64,000 bases of DNA from Ephydatia muelleri (GCA_013339895.1 JABACO010000006.1:9616531-9680530), one strand, 5' to 3'; positions 11,501-22,802 are shown, counted from the first letter of the stretch. The notes: generated from the sequence alone by a model not told the origin. Numbers and translations: made by a program.

Positions 11501-14500
11501 TCATATGGTTATTAAAATAAAGTTACACTATGTGGTTAGTGTAATATGGAACGTTCTATACGAAAATGGGTCTTGTGGATTTCATTTTATAACATAAGAT
11601 TTAAATCGATATATCTTCCGTCGTATTAACGCTATCGGGTTCCTATTTTTAACACAACATACCACACCATTACTATATGTGAAAATCCATTTTGGTGTCT
11701 TACACATGCGGGGTACCGACGTTACCAACGGAGTGTCCAAATTGGTTTAAAATAGGTACCTATGTAGAAGGGTCCTACCGCTATTGATTTGTTCTGTTCA
11801 TTAATTTTTGCTTTATCCGTTATGGAGATACAAGTGTGCAAAGAAATTGCATATTTCCCGGGCGTTACGCGCCATTAACGTATTACGACTGGCTTCGAGG
11901 ACGTCCTCGTAATACGTTAATGGCGCGTAACGCCCGGGAAATATGCAATTTCTTTGCAATCAATAGCGGTAGGACCCTTCTACATAGGTACCTATTTTGA
12001 ACCGATTTGGACACTCCTACCTGAAGATATGGCCGTTTTGAACCCTACGGGGTATCGGATCTTGTAACGTCAGTACCCCGCATGTGTAAGACACTAAAAT
12101 GGATTTTTCACATATAGTAATGGTGTGGTATGTTGTGTTAAAAATAGGAACCCGATAGCGTTAATATTTCGGAAGATATATCGATTTAAATTTTATGTTT
12201 TAAAATGAAATCCACAAGACCCATTTTCGTATAGAACGTTCCATATGTTATATTAAAACTTAGCAGTTCAGTACAATTAAGGAGTTGATTGTTTTGACTT
12301 GATTTTAATCTATCGTCGTAAATTATATAGAACCAATGCATTACAAAGATATAATTTGGTCATATTTATAAACAGAAACAACCTGTATTAACAACATACA
12401 AATGTACTCGCACACATACACACAAAGGTAAAAAGATGAATACAAATGGCACGCTACATGTACGTTGAAGGTCTAATATAGTCAGACGTTTAAAAATGTC
12501 CTAAATGGTCACATATAGATTTAAACAAATGTAAAATAGTTCTCCAACTGTAAATGACAAGTATAACAACTGTATGGATGAATGAGGACAGTGCAATGGG
12601 TTGTTCAGCTGCGAACACACGCAAAACCCACGTACAGCATTAATCCCAGCAGCACCGTATAATGTTTCAAACCATTATATACTTGTGATAGCACATTGTC
12701 TGAATGAGGTATGAAGAGTCCTGAGAGCAGCTTGGAACAGACTGGAGATAAGAAAATTCATCATTCAGCATATGTTGAAGGTATTTTGGCACCTGATCTT
12801 TTTCTTGCCGTACATTGTACTGTACAAGCTGTTCTGACTGTGGTTCATGTTGAACTTTACCACTAACTCATTTCTTGCCTTTTTTTATTTAAAACCCTTA
12901 CATTCTGCTTACTGCATTGAATGTAATCAAAGCACCTGTCATTTTCAATTCACTTGAAGGAATAGAAAATGCTACTTTCATCATAGTAGTGTTACCCTGA
13001 GAATCACAAATGATATATACTATTGTATCCATATTGAGTTATGCCCACGGGTTTATATACATTCCAGAAGTTTGTATCTGCCTTCCTTCTCCCAGTCTTC
13101 TGTAGCATGGACTTCCATGTACAGATTTCTACTAGCCTGTCTGTGAATGGTAGGGAGTTATGCAAACATAACGAACTGTACAATTCCTTGAATAGTTGGA
13201 AACTAAATTTGCTATCCTACATATACAGTATATTTATTGAGGTTCCCACTTTGGTGAATTACATATAACTACATCAAGATCTTCTTCCACCTCTGGTAGA
13301 CCTCTTCGCATACCAGAATGTCCAAGATTTTTATCCTTTCAGCTACTCTATGCAAGCAAATAGGGTATTAATAGATATTTTCATGTGCAGCTGGACAATG
13401 GATACAAAGGCCAGAAAGTTGTGTATCTGGTGTGATGGTGGTTCAATCAACAATCGCTGCATCGCAGAGGAAAACATTAACAATGCACACCAGGTCCTAG
13501 GTGCTTTACTTGTGCATGCCACATTCAACTTGATGAGCATACCTATAGCTGTAGGTTTTGCCCGGTTATTCCATCTAAAGATACCCTCTTCCAATTAGTA
13601 CATGCTATGCTGTACAGACATATATAAAATAACATCGCAACATGAAAGAACTGTCAACATACTGCACATCAGGGGAATGTGCAAAGTCCTTCTCAGTATA
13701 CAATAATTGGGAAGGAGTGGAGCACACACACTGTGTATGCACATCGCACAAACTACATGGTCAATGTACATACCTCTTTGGCAAGGTTAAATATTGTCAA
13801 TCCAACATTTAGGTAACTGGAATTCTGCAGATTGATAGATCCTCCAGGAAACAGAACTCTAAATGAAACAATACCATATACATGTAACATAGAATCTGAT
13901 GAAGCACACCATACCACAGATACATATCACTGTAGCTACGAATACATGAAAAGACAACTTAAAGTAGCTTTCTGATTTGTGTATACATGAGCAAAGTCAA
14001 ACTGAGAACACTGCACTGACATTGCTCCCAAGTTAAACGTTAAGCACTAAAACCTAACGATCGTTCTTGAAGTCGCCATCTGCCAGCAGGTGCCTTTTAT
14101 AATGCAACTTGTTCTTTAAGGCGGCTAGATTGGATATTGACCCCCCCGGCCCCCCCCCCCCCCCCCCCCTTTAACGCGCATGTACCGTACACGTGCTAAC
14201 GTACATAAGAAGTGACAGTTGGGGTATCAAACGCGAGTGTTCCAGCTCACAACAGGCTTACCCTCCAAGGTAAATGGTTTTACAGGTGAGTGAGATAACA
14301 CACACGCGTGCTTTATTTGTCCAGAAGGGACATGTATGAAGATAAATCAATTGATGAGCAATCTCCATGTACAGTAGCTACTTTAGTTACAGTGACAAAC
14401 TACAGTTCACCTACTGTAACATTCAACGAAGAACACAGTGCTTTAGGGATGAAAAGGTCTACATACCTTTGCAATAGCACAAAATGCATTTGCATGAATG

Positions 14501-17238
14501 ATTAATGTAGAGATAAACACATACCCATTAATGGAATGAAAAAGGTGGGTTAACTGCTCAGTAGTTGAATTAACGCTTAGATGTGTCAAGGAAACATCGA
14601 TAATGCGAAAATGATGACAAATTGAAGTGAGACTAGAGGAACTGGACAGCAGCTAAAAGCAGAGGATACGACACATACATGCATGAAGAGTAAATACATG
14701 TACAAAACTACATGTACATCTACACAAGACTGCAGTATGTATGAGCTATAGTAGTAAGCCATACAATAAAGATCAATCAACTAGGAGTTTGAGATTCTAT
14801 AGAAAGGAAAAGCAGGATGGGATACCCTCGCACAACTAAAACAACGAAGGGGCTCGATTGAGGATACAGAATAGGAACAACTCTGGCACCAGCTGATTCG
14901 ATGAACTTGACATAGGATGCTGCAATGTATGACTCTCCCTGAGTTCCATAAACAGGTTCAGAAACAATCCCTGTGTAGTGCAAAACAATAACCACAGAAC
15001 AAGATATTGTATGCACGTACAATTCAGAATATTTATATATAACTGTGCATGCAACCACTGGAACAATTATATCGTTCAAAAATCAATACTTCTTATGTAG
15101 GATAAAAAGTATGGACAACAGCAGTGGCAAGAACTAGGCAACTCTGGTGCTTGTGTGGACCACTTTTCTTGCTATGTAGCAAAGCCCGAAGTTTCAGTGT
15201 CGTCAATTTTGAATCTGGTCCCATCACGTTGCAATCAAGTAGTAATTGGTTATGCATAATTAATTTCAAAAATCGAAAGTAACTGGTTGTTTCAAACCCC
15301 AAACAACTGGTTCTTTTAAAACAATGACCTTAACTGATCGACCGGTTTAAATAAAAAACAAAACCTACAGTGGATAACGTAATAATTCGTCCTAAATAAA
15401 TTTTTCATCAACATCATGTTCATATCCATATAATTTAACAACAAAATGGCTAAATAAAAATATGATTGCACAGCAACGTTCTGTTATTGTTTGTCAAAAA
15501 TACAATAGTTATCTGACATCAATAGTTATGATGCATTAATATTCTTTCAGAGAACACTTTTCTATAGCTATTTCTTTTCTAGTGGATGGATTGAAATGAA
15601 ATTTGCAGCATAAGTAGGGCTCAATAATACAAAACTTTGGTCGTAAACCCAGGAAAAGGTAAGGCGTTATAGTGCTTGGGGTGAAATTATAGGATAGCAT
15701 CACTATTTTCTATTATGCTCTTAATACTGCACAGGAGTTCGTGAATACATTGGATTATGCTCCACCTATTGTAAAAGCATTCATTCACTCACTTTGATTT
15801 ACAAAAAAAAACTTCAAAAGTGTGACACGTTATGTTCAGATTTGCTTTGCATCACCACTGCCAAAAAAAACATACATCTATTTCGAAGGAGCGTCGGAAA
15901 CAGCAGCCCTATCAGCCTAGAGAAGTTGGGCATATAATCAGCTAAGCTTTCTATCTCATCAAGTAGCATCTTCTGCAATAAATGATGTGGCTCTCCTCTG
16001 ATTCAGTTCAAACTCAGCAAATTAGTTGATCACACGCCTCACATATCATGCAGGGCGTCTGAGATGCCGTTTCTTAGCTCCTTCCAAATAGATGACTCCT
16101 TTTCAGAAGCGAAACTTTGACGAATAACTTGTACTCACTACACCCTCGGTTTGGTCATGAAATGAACCGCTTTTCAACGGCAACAACATCCTTTGCCTAA
16201 CTGAAATTGTCATTCCTCACAATAATAATGTAATTGATTGTGAAGAATGGCTACATGTTTTGCATTCTCACACTTCTGAACAGAGTTTTGTACCGATAAG
16301 CGAGTGATACCGCCCGAGATGCACTTTTACGATAGGTCAATCATAAAGTTACTGTATGTACAGTACAGTTACATGTTGTAGATGTTTTGCATGCAGTAAG
16401 TATTAGAGCACCGTGCGATAATGTCACAGCAGTCATGTTTGGTGAATTCAAGGACTACATCGAGCTTATAATGCCACAGTACAATGTATGAATATTAAGT
16501 ACATAAATCTATCACCTTATTTCTTCTATATCTTAGATGGTGTATGGAATCTTGCTGTGTGTGTGTGTACACATCACAAGCTGGTGATGTAGAGTGCCTT
16601 GTTCAGGGCTTTCAGCAGCTGTAATCAAATGATGGTGTAACACCCATTTTTAATGAGCACGACTGTCTCCTGTTGGACCTGACTACAACCATTTTTGTTG
16701 CATCTAGGGTCAACATACAACGAGCAGTCTCTGTTGTCCATGAATGTCATGCCAGATGCTGCTTTAAGCAAACAGATACTTTGGAGTATTGTGCATTGTA
16801 ATCATATCAAATTAACATCTTCCATATAAGGAAAACAGTGATGTGAATGACATTATACTTACTATCCATATATGGAAAATAAAGTTATGACACACATTGT
16901 ACCATACATGATGTCATGTATGACATAAATAGAACTTTGCTTCCCGGCCACGTTATTTTTAAAATGGCGTCAAAGATTGTTGCAGTCGCGTCTAAACAAG
17001 TGCGGTCATTGCACTGCTGCCGCAACGTTTCATAGCAGTGTGACAAGTAAACACAAGGAATGGTCCACGATCGAGCACGTCACATGAAGTGAAACTAAAA
17101 TCATATATCGTAGTGACACTCTTCTATGCTGAAATCCATAGATATATGTCACTCACCAATTATTGGTCTTTGGGTTTGCCCCGAACAACACAGTAAAAGT
17201 GATACTAAGCTGCAAACACTGAGAGATCGAGTAGCCAT
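5543..17238 (-). CDS. GGH: gamma-glutamyl hydrolase (peptidase C26), five exons, 3' end missing from window
   Basis: Exons, 5' to 3' on the minus strand: 17157-17238, 14868-14970, 14525-14575, 13774-13858 and 5543-5681. Phases agree at every junction, giving 153 codons plus one base. Exon 1 encodes [18 protein letters not shown], a signal peptide, then RPIIG. Exon 2 has IVSEP and [20 protein letters not shown], a highly conserved block. Exon 3 (51 bp) ends LFHSING, exon 4 starts VLFPGG, and exon 5 holds [13 protein letters not shown] with the nucleophile Cys. The family removes poly-gamma-glutamate tails from folates in lysosomes or outside the cell. The catalytic His and the last ~150 residues are not visible left of 5543, although the exon 5 donor (CAAG|GTACC) looks sound. 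Later exons may lie beyond base 1, or the gene may be truncated. Intron 4 (8.1 kb) is full of transposons. Confidence 0.85.
5682..7025. other. GGH intron 4, left part, no recognised element
   Basis: A pyrimidine-rich block (CTTCCTCCTCCTCCCCCC) lies at about 5920-5950. Short ORFs here show no known domain. Confidence 0.4.
7026..7148 (+). other. candidate orphan exon
   Basis: A 123-bp stretch is flanked by a strong acceptor (TTCTTACAG|) and a strong donor (ACAG|GTAAG). One frame is open throughout and ends in GEKGWPSTG. It lies antisense inside GGH intron 4. I found no partner exon with a compatible phase: sequence near 7391-7480 ([16 protein letters not shown]) is suggestive but the phase does not fit. 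It may be an exon of a transposon gene or chance. Confidence 0.25.
7630..7903 (+). repeat. 5' LTR of element A
   Basis: It starts TGTTACGGA and ends GTTGCA, and is followed after three bases by the primer-binding-site-like TGGTAGCAGAG. The start coordinate is approximate because the first 25 bp align poorly with the 3' copy. Confidence 0.65.
8010..8680 (+). pseudogene. gag-pol fragments inside LTR element A
   Basis: Gag: [25 protein letters not shown] and SEF-like [13 protein letters not shown] match the LPxxLxGxAxxxWLxL...RADY...DEFxxRxLxPG layout. Pol: a [20 protein letters not shown] segment, then [20 protein letters not shown] and APVLCH match the post-RT RNase H entry. Integrase end: TVGDAVCLA and TRVVHVDRL. 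The pieces lie in different frames and hundreds of intervening codons are lost. Confidence 0.65.
8854..9100 (+). repeat. 3' LTR of element A
   Basis: The block is collinear with 7630-7903 and ends GACATTGCA. Its left edge near 8854 (TGTCACG) is inferred from similarity to TGTTACG in the 5' copy. Confidence 0.6.
9634..10108 (+). pseudogene. gag fragment of LTR element B
   Basis: The reading starts with [20 protein letters not shown] and FNIC...[10 protein letters not shown], an LPKPF..GN..EW..RF gag opening. After a frameshift, [20 protein letters not shown] and [12 protein letters not shown] match the AMP..d...LLLHQFLAGLP..vS.QLR gag motif. Stops and frameshifts are present. Confidence 0.65.
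10500..10850 (+). pseudogene. integrase C-terminal fragment of LTR element B
   Basis: The frame reads [33 protein letters not shown] and [10 protein letters not shown]. This is the GDxVWL...KLxPxWEGxW.V...VVHxNxL signature of the gypsy integrase C-terminal domain. It ends just before the polypurine tract and 3' LTR. Confidence 0.7.
10998..11544. other. GGH intron 4, unassigned
   Basis: AT-rich sequence between LTR element B and the foldback element, with no recognised feature. Confidence 0.4.
11545..12245. mobile_element. 700-bp foldback (MITE-like) element
   Basis: The left edge TATGGAACGTTCTATACG is matched by its exact reverse complement ending at 12245. The two halves are near-perfect inverted repeats for hundreds of bases: outer arms (ACCCATTTTCG, CCACAAGACC), a middle module (TTCCTATTTTTAACACAACA, CATACCACACC) and an inner GCGTTACGCGCC arm. 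The centre is near 11895, at AGGACGTCCT. The right arm carries a segment (around 12030-12070) deleted from the left arm. There is no coding capacity. The middle module recurs in the elements at 42078, 55952 and 59821. Confidence 0.8.
12246..13773. other. GGH intron 4, right part
   Basis: There are open frames of about 80 codons on both strands at 13343-13598 without recognisable domains. Nothing else is supported. Confidence 0.35.
14137..14169. repeat. poly-C tract
   Basis: Two C runs separated by GG. The tract lies in the intron between GGH exons 3 and 4. Confidence 0.8.
14971..17156. other. GGH intron 1
   Basis: This 2.2-kb intron lies between the signal-peptide exon and the second exon. 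It is AT-rich with no recognised gene or transposon. Confidence 0.5.
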
Positions 17239-18560
17239 GAGATGGGCGTGGTTTTATCACGTGCACTTTGTGTTTATTCCTATCCGTGTTTATTGCGCCA
17301 GAGGTGGTGCAAGAGACAGGTAGGTGATTTAGATTAGATAACTTGGGGGAGGGGGGGGGGGATATTATTCGCAGAGCTAAAGGGGCAGGGGGACGCCTAC
17401 CAACCTATGGATTATATAGATTGGGTACGTAGTCTATATAGTATATGTAATCAATGGATTCGCAAGGGCTGTAAATTTCCCTGATACAATATATGTTCGA
17501 TTAGGTTCATGGTCTCGTTATCACTTTTGTCAACACATCGTTGTTCATAGTGATGCAAGTAATTCTGCTTTCATTGAGGTCTTTAGAACAATTAATTAAT
17601 AATCAACAATTAGGCACTTAATGCAATTTGCGACATTGGTCTTGCACCGCTTGTACATATACATGTCTAAAGGCACCAATCACATTTGCCAACAATTCTA
17701 CTTTTTAAAAGACAAAAACAGGTTTTATATTTTTGCAAGTTCCTAACTGCGAAGACAATTTGTATCTTGTATCAGGTGACCAAATACTAAGTGGCATGAA
17801 GACAATACAAGTTTCAATCTCACATATTCACATGCTCTACTGTAGCTAACAGGTTCAGATCGCAAAGTTTACTTTTGAATATGTAACTGATTTCAAGCCT
17901 TGCATAGTATCCCCTACATGTAGAGCACACGATTAGCCTATTGGGCATTATATTGAGAACTCATGACCTCATACTGAACTCATTTAGGCATGTTAAAATT
18001 CTAGAAACAGCAGAGGTGTTTTTTGGGTTTGTAAACATGAATAGCAGATTTCTTTCTCTGCAAAAAGACTTCAAATATTTCAGACTAGCCCAATGCCACT
18101 CCTTCCTGCTTGCCCTTTCCATTGAAAACACGTTGTGATCAGAGTGACATGGTTTCTGATGTATTCTCCCATCATCCCACTTTTAATTGTAACAATAGGC
18201 CTGTTACTGGCACAGAACTTTAGTAAATGACATATAGGTGTGCATGTATAATGAATGCATGGTCATAGTGTGAATTCAGTGGGTATTATTATTAAGTCTA
18301 TAACCTTAATTTTAGATGGGTTCAAGTAATATCCACAACATCAAATCATGCCATCATTATTCTTCAATGTCAATTATACCATAAATTACTGTTGGCAGTT
18401 GGCTTGCAATGTTTGTCACAAGTATATAAATCAGCATAATAACATGGCATACTACAGCCAATCAATGATTTCTCAATCCATTGTATGGCATCAAAAAGGC
18501 ACACAACTCATTTAATCATTCTGTGCAGCTTTTCTGGAAGGTTTCCTATTGTGCATGCAG
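17239..18560. other. GGH upstream / intergenic region
   Basis: It contains a G-rich run (GGGGGAGGGGGGGGGG) at about 17345-17361. The GGH promoter should lie just right of 17238, but no clear TATA box is visible. No gene was identified. Confidence 0.4.
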
Positions 18561-18629
18561 GCCTTTCTGCCTCTCGAAATGAGCATATGCTATGTGAAAC
18601 CTAATGTACTCTCTTGTACCATGCATAGT

Positions 18630-18950
18630 ATGGAGGAAAGGAAGAAACAAGCTCTAAGACTCTGCCATGTAGACCTTATCAAAAACATGAATCCTGATGA
18701 CATGAAGCATGCCTTATTTGCTAGAAAACTGCTCACCCCAGATGAGTTGGAGCGACTAAGCCTTCCTCAGACAACAAAGGATAAGAACACATTTATACTA
18801 CAACAGATACCCAGAAAAGGCAGAGATGCATTTGACCTATTTGTGGACTGTCTTCAAGACACAGTTGGAGAAAATCCTGCTCATCAAGAGCTTTATATTA
18901 GTCTTATTAGAGAATTGGAAAGAAGTGCATTACACCAAACAACAAATTGA
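18630..18950 (+). CDS. single-domain CARD protein
   Basis: The ATG at 18630 opens 106 codons. Residues 3-92 read as a caspase recruitment domain: KKQALRLCHVDLIKNM (helix 1), DDMKHALFARKLLTPDELERL (helices 2-3), KDKNTFILQQIPRKGRDAFDLF (helices 4-5) and a final amphipathic helix. The LTxxExERL and I.RKGxxAFxxFxxCLxDT patterns are those of caspase-9/caspase-2/CRADD-type CARDs. CARDs mediate homotypic assembly of apoptotic and inflammatory complexes. The protein has no caspase, kinase or NACHT part, so it resembles CARD-only regulators. A splice acceptor (TGCATGCAG|) at 18560 allows upstream exons. An AATAAA at 18979 sits 29 bp after the stop, so the 3' end is real. Confidence 0.75.
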   Translation: MEERKKQALRLCHVDLIKNMNPDDMKHALFARKLLTPDELERLSLPQTTKDKNTFILQQIPRKGRDAFDLFVDCLQDTVGENPAHQELYISLIRELERSALHQTTN

Positions 18951-18978
18951 AGTTACATCTTGAGAGCAATTATATGCA

Positions 18979-18984
18979 ATAAAT
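18979..18984 (+). terminator. polyadenylation signal of the CARD gene
   Basis: AATAAA lies 29 bp downstream of the CARD stop codon. Confidence 0.55.
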
Positions 18985-19480
18985 TGAGGAATGTGACATA
19001 GGATGTAGAATTGAATGTGCAGGCGTGTGTGGCCATTTGCGTATATATCAAGAAATTACCGGTCACAGGAAATTGCGGTATATACATGTACACTCGTGCG
19101 CATACCGCTGAATAGGAGGTTGAATGGAAAAATGAATAGATTCCTATACTGCACGTGACACTTGCAGAATGAAAAAAATGTGACTTTGGTTCCATAAGAT
19201 AGGACTTGAGGGTAATTATTTCAGAATTTTCAGGAGCTTCACCTGACTTCCTCAGATTTTTTTATGTTTTGCATTACCCTCATTACAGCTAATATCTAAT
19301 TGTCATATTCCACCTTGCCTAGCAACTCAACAAAATAAGCAGGTAGATTTGTGACTAGGGTTCCATAAGGTATGGCCTATGGCCATAATTATCATGAATT
19401 TTTTCAGAATTATCGGACTTCCTGTGAATTTTATGTCCACTAACTCCAAAATATTAGGGAACCGTATGATGATGTCGTTT
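18985..19480. other. intergenic, no gene seen
   Basis: A degenerate pair of similar segments (TTCCATAAG.TA, then a TTTCAGAATT.TC block) occurs at about 19189-19240 and 19360-19420, a possible old duplication. Confidence 0.35.
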
Positions 19481-19485
19481 GTCAT

Positions 19486-19533
19486 CACGTGCAACTCGCC
19501 CCAGACCCACGCAGTGTAGTATGCGTGACGTCA
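19486..19533 (+). promoter_or_regulatory. E-box and CRE-like sites
   Basis: CACGTG at about 19486 and a perfect palindromic CRE (TGACGTCA) at 19526-19533 lie 60-110 bp upstream of an ATG at 19596. Both are common proximal promoter elements in animals. Function is inferred from motif and position only. Confidence 0.35.
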
Positions 19534-19595
19534 GGCTACAATAGTATTCCACACTGTGCGGAGATGTCCATTAGCTTGATCGTGCATCAGCTGTG

Positions 19596-19703
19596 ATGGC
19601 AGACATAAGCCCATTTCAGAGGGGGAAAAAAGGACTTTTAGCGATGGACGGTGATAGTTTGGAGTGGACAAACCACCAGTTCACCAGTCTGAGAGCGTGT
19701 TAA
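19596..19703 (+). CDS. candidate first exon or small ORF (35 codons)
   Basis: The ATG follows the CRE/E-box block. The frame reads MADISPFQRGKKGLLAMDGD and ends RAC-stop. A possible donor (GGACG|GTGATA) lies inside it. I do not recognise the product. It could be the first exon of a gene whose later exon lies at about 20609, but no consistent splice model was found. Confidence 0.25.
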   Translation: MADISPFQRGKKGLLAMDGDSLEWTNHQFTSLRAC

Positions 19704-20608
19704 CCATTTCCCTCTGCAGAATAATTGATCTTGCCATGCAAGGGCATGTCAATTAGAATATCGCACTTCTTAACTAGTTTGTGTGTATGCTTGATGACCT
19801 AATGCCAGTGCGTGCATTGGTGGATAGTGTACAAGCAGGGATATACATAGGTACCATAGAAGTATAAGCCATGGTATTTTCAGAAGGGGTTTGATCCAGC
19901 AGCCTAATTGGCATTTGTGCAGTTTAACATGATTGTATACATGTTCAATTTATTCTACTGTGATGCTGTGACAACTGCAAGCTGGAAGAGCTCCAGTATC
20001 AGCTAGACATCAGTGGCTTCTCTTGACACCAGGTCAATTGGTGGGTTGTCTTGATGGGAGTGAGCACCTCAAATGCGAGAATAAAACTTCAGGATGTCAG
20101 TTGGCATCTCAAATACATGGGTAAGCCTGGTCCCATGTTCTAGAGAGCTGAGAGGCTAGGCACTTGGGTGTGGCTTGAGGGTCACCCGTGCAAAAGAGAA
20201 TAGTGTTGTGAAGGATGCGTGATTCACTTCAGGTATATGTTCTTTCGTACGGTAGCATGTCGATAACTGGGGTTTGTGATTTGATAGGCATGAGGATTTA
20301 ATATCTTAACATGACTGTGTATGTGTGTGTGCTATCAACTGAGGTCAGCATACTAATCCTTTGAAGCCTGTACAGATTGGCTACACCCACTTCTCATGGT
20401 CTGCTATATTGATACATGCAGTGTGTAGAGAGGCAGATCGTTAATTTTCATTTGTGTATCATTCTCTATCCAGGTGTGCCTTTACCTTGAGTATGTGTAC
20501 ATGGTAAAGGTAGTTGGCAAACTACCACTACGTTAACTAACCATAATTGTCATTAGACATTGCCTATTTTGGATATGCCAGAGCTTTACTTGTACATTAT
20601 CTTCTCAT

Positions 20609-20763
20609 AGCTGACCTGGAGCTCTGCTATCTGGAAGGGCAGCCAGACCTCCAGATCACAACTGCCAGGAAGAGGTGTCACATAGCCCAGGGGATCTGTG
20701 ATATACTTTGTGGTGGCCACTCTGACAGAGGTGGACCATTTTCTCTCAAGTACTTCAATCAGG
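20609..20763 (+). other. candidate exon of unknown gene
   Basis: An acceptor-like TTCTCATAG precedes an open segment with ADLELCYLEGQPDLQITTAR and ends at AATCAG|GTGGGG. The composition looks protein-like, but I recognise no domain. Unsupported beyond splice-like edges. Confidence 0.25.
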
Positions 20764-21324
20764 TGGGGTAGTGAGATAGGAGCAACATCTGTATACTGCT
20801 AAGCCACACACTTGCATGAAAATGTGAAACTTGGGTATATGTGTCATTTAAAGTGGACACCAATATTATTAAATGTAGAAAAATGTCATCAATCCCCTAC
20901 ACATTAGTCTGTCTCTACCATTTATGCCCCTACCTCCTCCTCCTCTTCCCCAATCTCCTATATGCTCAGCTGTTCGACCCTTGCATCAAGAACTGTCCTT
21001 CTCCAAAAAACTTCAGTAGAAGCTGGCATCATGCCTTATGTGTTGGCAGTGGCTGTAATTGCAATACAACTCTATGCAGTCCTATGTATCAAATTACATA
21101 CAATATCAGACCCTTTTTTAAGTTGTTTTTTTTGCGTAATATATGACTACGTTTTTGTGTGACTGAGGAATTGTGCAGCTCATTCATGGACATCTATAAT
21201 TAAATGTCTTTCCCCAACATACCACGTCGTGCTGTCTTTGGGATAAAGTCCGCTGCATGTCTGAGCCATTGGAGTGATGATTGGCCTGCCATCGATCATT
21301 GGGTAATAAAGAAATAAAGAATGC

Positions 21325-21326
21325 AT

Positions 21327-21366
<40 letters not shown>

Positions 21367-21375
21367 ACACACACA
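21325..21375. repeat. (CA)n microsatellite
   Basis: About 24 CA units with one interruption. Confidence 0.9.
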
Positions 21376-21415
21376 AGTGACTTTTCTTACTCTTTGCATG
21401 TTCCACAATGAGTGT

Positions 21416-21725
21416 AGTTAGCAAAGTTTGGTTCTGGGATAATGATGGGATGGGCCAGGACATGCGGTTGAAATGTGGAAATGCTGTGGAACCAAACCTC
21501 AAAGTTTGTTTAGGATTTTATAATAACACAAAAATTTACACAACCACCTAACACTTGAATTGACCCTCTAACAATCAGATTGTTAGAGGGTCAGTTCAAG
21601 TGTTAGGTGGTTGTGAAAAACCTAAAACTTTGAGGTTTGGTTCCACAGCATTGAGATGACCTCCACATTTCAACCGCATGTCCTGGCCCATCCCATCATT
21701 ATCCCAGAACCAAACTTTGCTAACT
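21416..21725. repeat. 310-bp foldback element
   Basis: AGTTAGCAAAGTTTGGTTCT at the left is matched by its exact reverse complement at 21706-21725. The arms stay nearly perfect to a centre near 21577 (CTAACAATC/GATTGTTAG). The left arm has an extra insertion around 21515-21540. There is no coding content and no similarity to the other foldback families in the window. Confidence 0.8.
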
Positions 21726-22251
21726 ATTTGCTTCCAGTACAGTTTTAGTGAAATTTCATAATGGCCCCTTTGCACAGGGACCAAATCAACACATAATATG
21801 AGTATTACATTTAACCCTTTCAATCCTATAATTACCTTTTGCCACAGCAATGAGCTCCCCATAAGTACATGTATACATAAAACAATATTTATATGCTGCT
21901 CTTAAACAGAACAACACAAAAGCTTAACAAACTCACAAAGGTCACCAAAAATTAAATATTCAGAGGCCTGGCCGTATACATTTGGTATACAATAATTTGT
22001 GAAAGTGCATAGTACTACAAGACAAACAAATATGAGAAGTTATAAGCAAATCTGAAACCATGACTCAAAATCATTGGTTGAATTGACATGGAATGACCCC
22101 CAGCAGGTGAATTTCTATATAATGTTAATGCTATTATAATGCAATTAAAATAGCAGGTAGTGACATTGTAGCCAGGGTAAGGTATCCTACTGAGGATACA
22201 TTAATACATATTGCATATTGTCATGTGAACAAATATTTAATTTTCTGTTTC

Positions 22252-22395
22252 AGAGCCCCAACCATACTGCCCTTCTATTATGATGATCCAAGTATGAGGA
22301 GATTGCAAACTTATCAGAGGACAAGGACGGGAAAGTGGATGTGGCCAAGACGATGGAGGACAGGACGGTGTCTCCTATTATACTGAGACTATAAA
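22252..22395 (+). other. candidate exon-like segment
   Basis: A strong acceptor (TTTCTGTTTCAG|) precedes an open frame (APTILPFYYDDPSMRRLQTY, then Arg-rich) that ends at a stop near 22388. It might be a terminal exon. No family is recognised. Confidence 0.2.
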
Positions 22396-22466
22396 CAGCA
22401 ATGTATGTGGTATATTCTTGTTTAAGGTCTGGTAAAAAGACTTTTGCACAGCTTCCATGGTACTGT

Positions 22467-22802
22467 ATGTCCTTTGCATAGAAATTTTATGAACAAAAAT
22501 AAGTAACTATAAACATTCTCTATGAGAAAGTTGGCGGTATAGAGGATTTGAAGGCTGTATTGGTGTAAAAAGCAATTAAACAAGGGTCTAACAATAAGGG
22601 AAAATGTTATTATCCTATATTTAGCACTTTTGTAGTATTCGTGTGCTAAATAACATTTTCCCTTATTGTTAGACCCTTGTTTTCTTGCTTTTCACACCAC
22701 TATAGCCTTCAAATCCTCTATACCACCAACTTTCTCATAGAGAATGTTTATAGTTACTTATTTCATGCATTTTTGTTCATACAATTTCCACGCAAAGGAC
22801 AT
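22467..22802. repeat. 336-bp foldback element
   Basis: Inverted arms: ATGTCCTTTGC at the left, GCAAAGGACAT at the right end. The middle contains CTCTATGAGAAAGTTGG and, as its inverse, CCAACTTTCTCATAGAG. The inner arms carry AACAAGGGTCTAACAATAAG and its inverse. The sequence right of it (22803-22832) repeats part of an arm (ACCACCAACTTTCGCATAGAG), a partial second copy. Confidence 0.8.
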
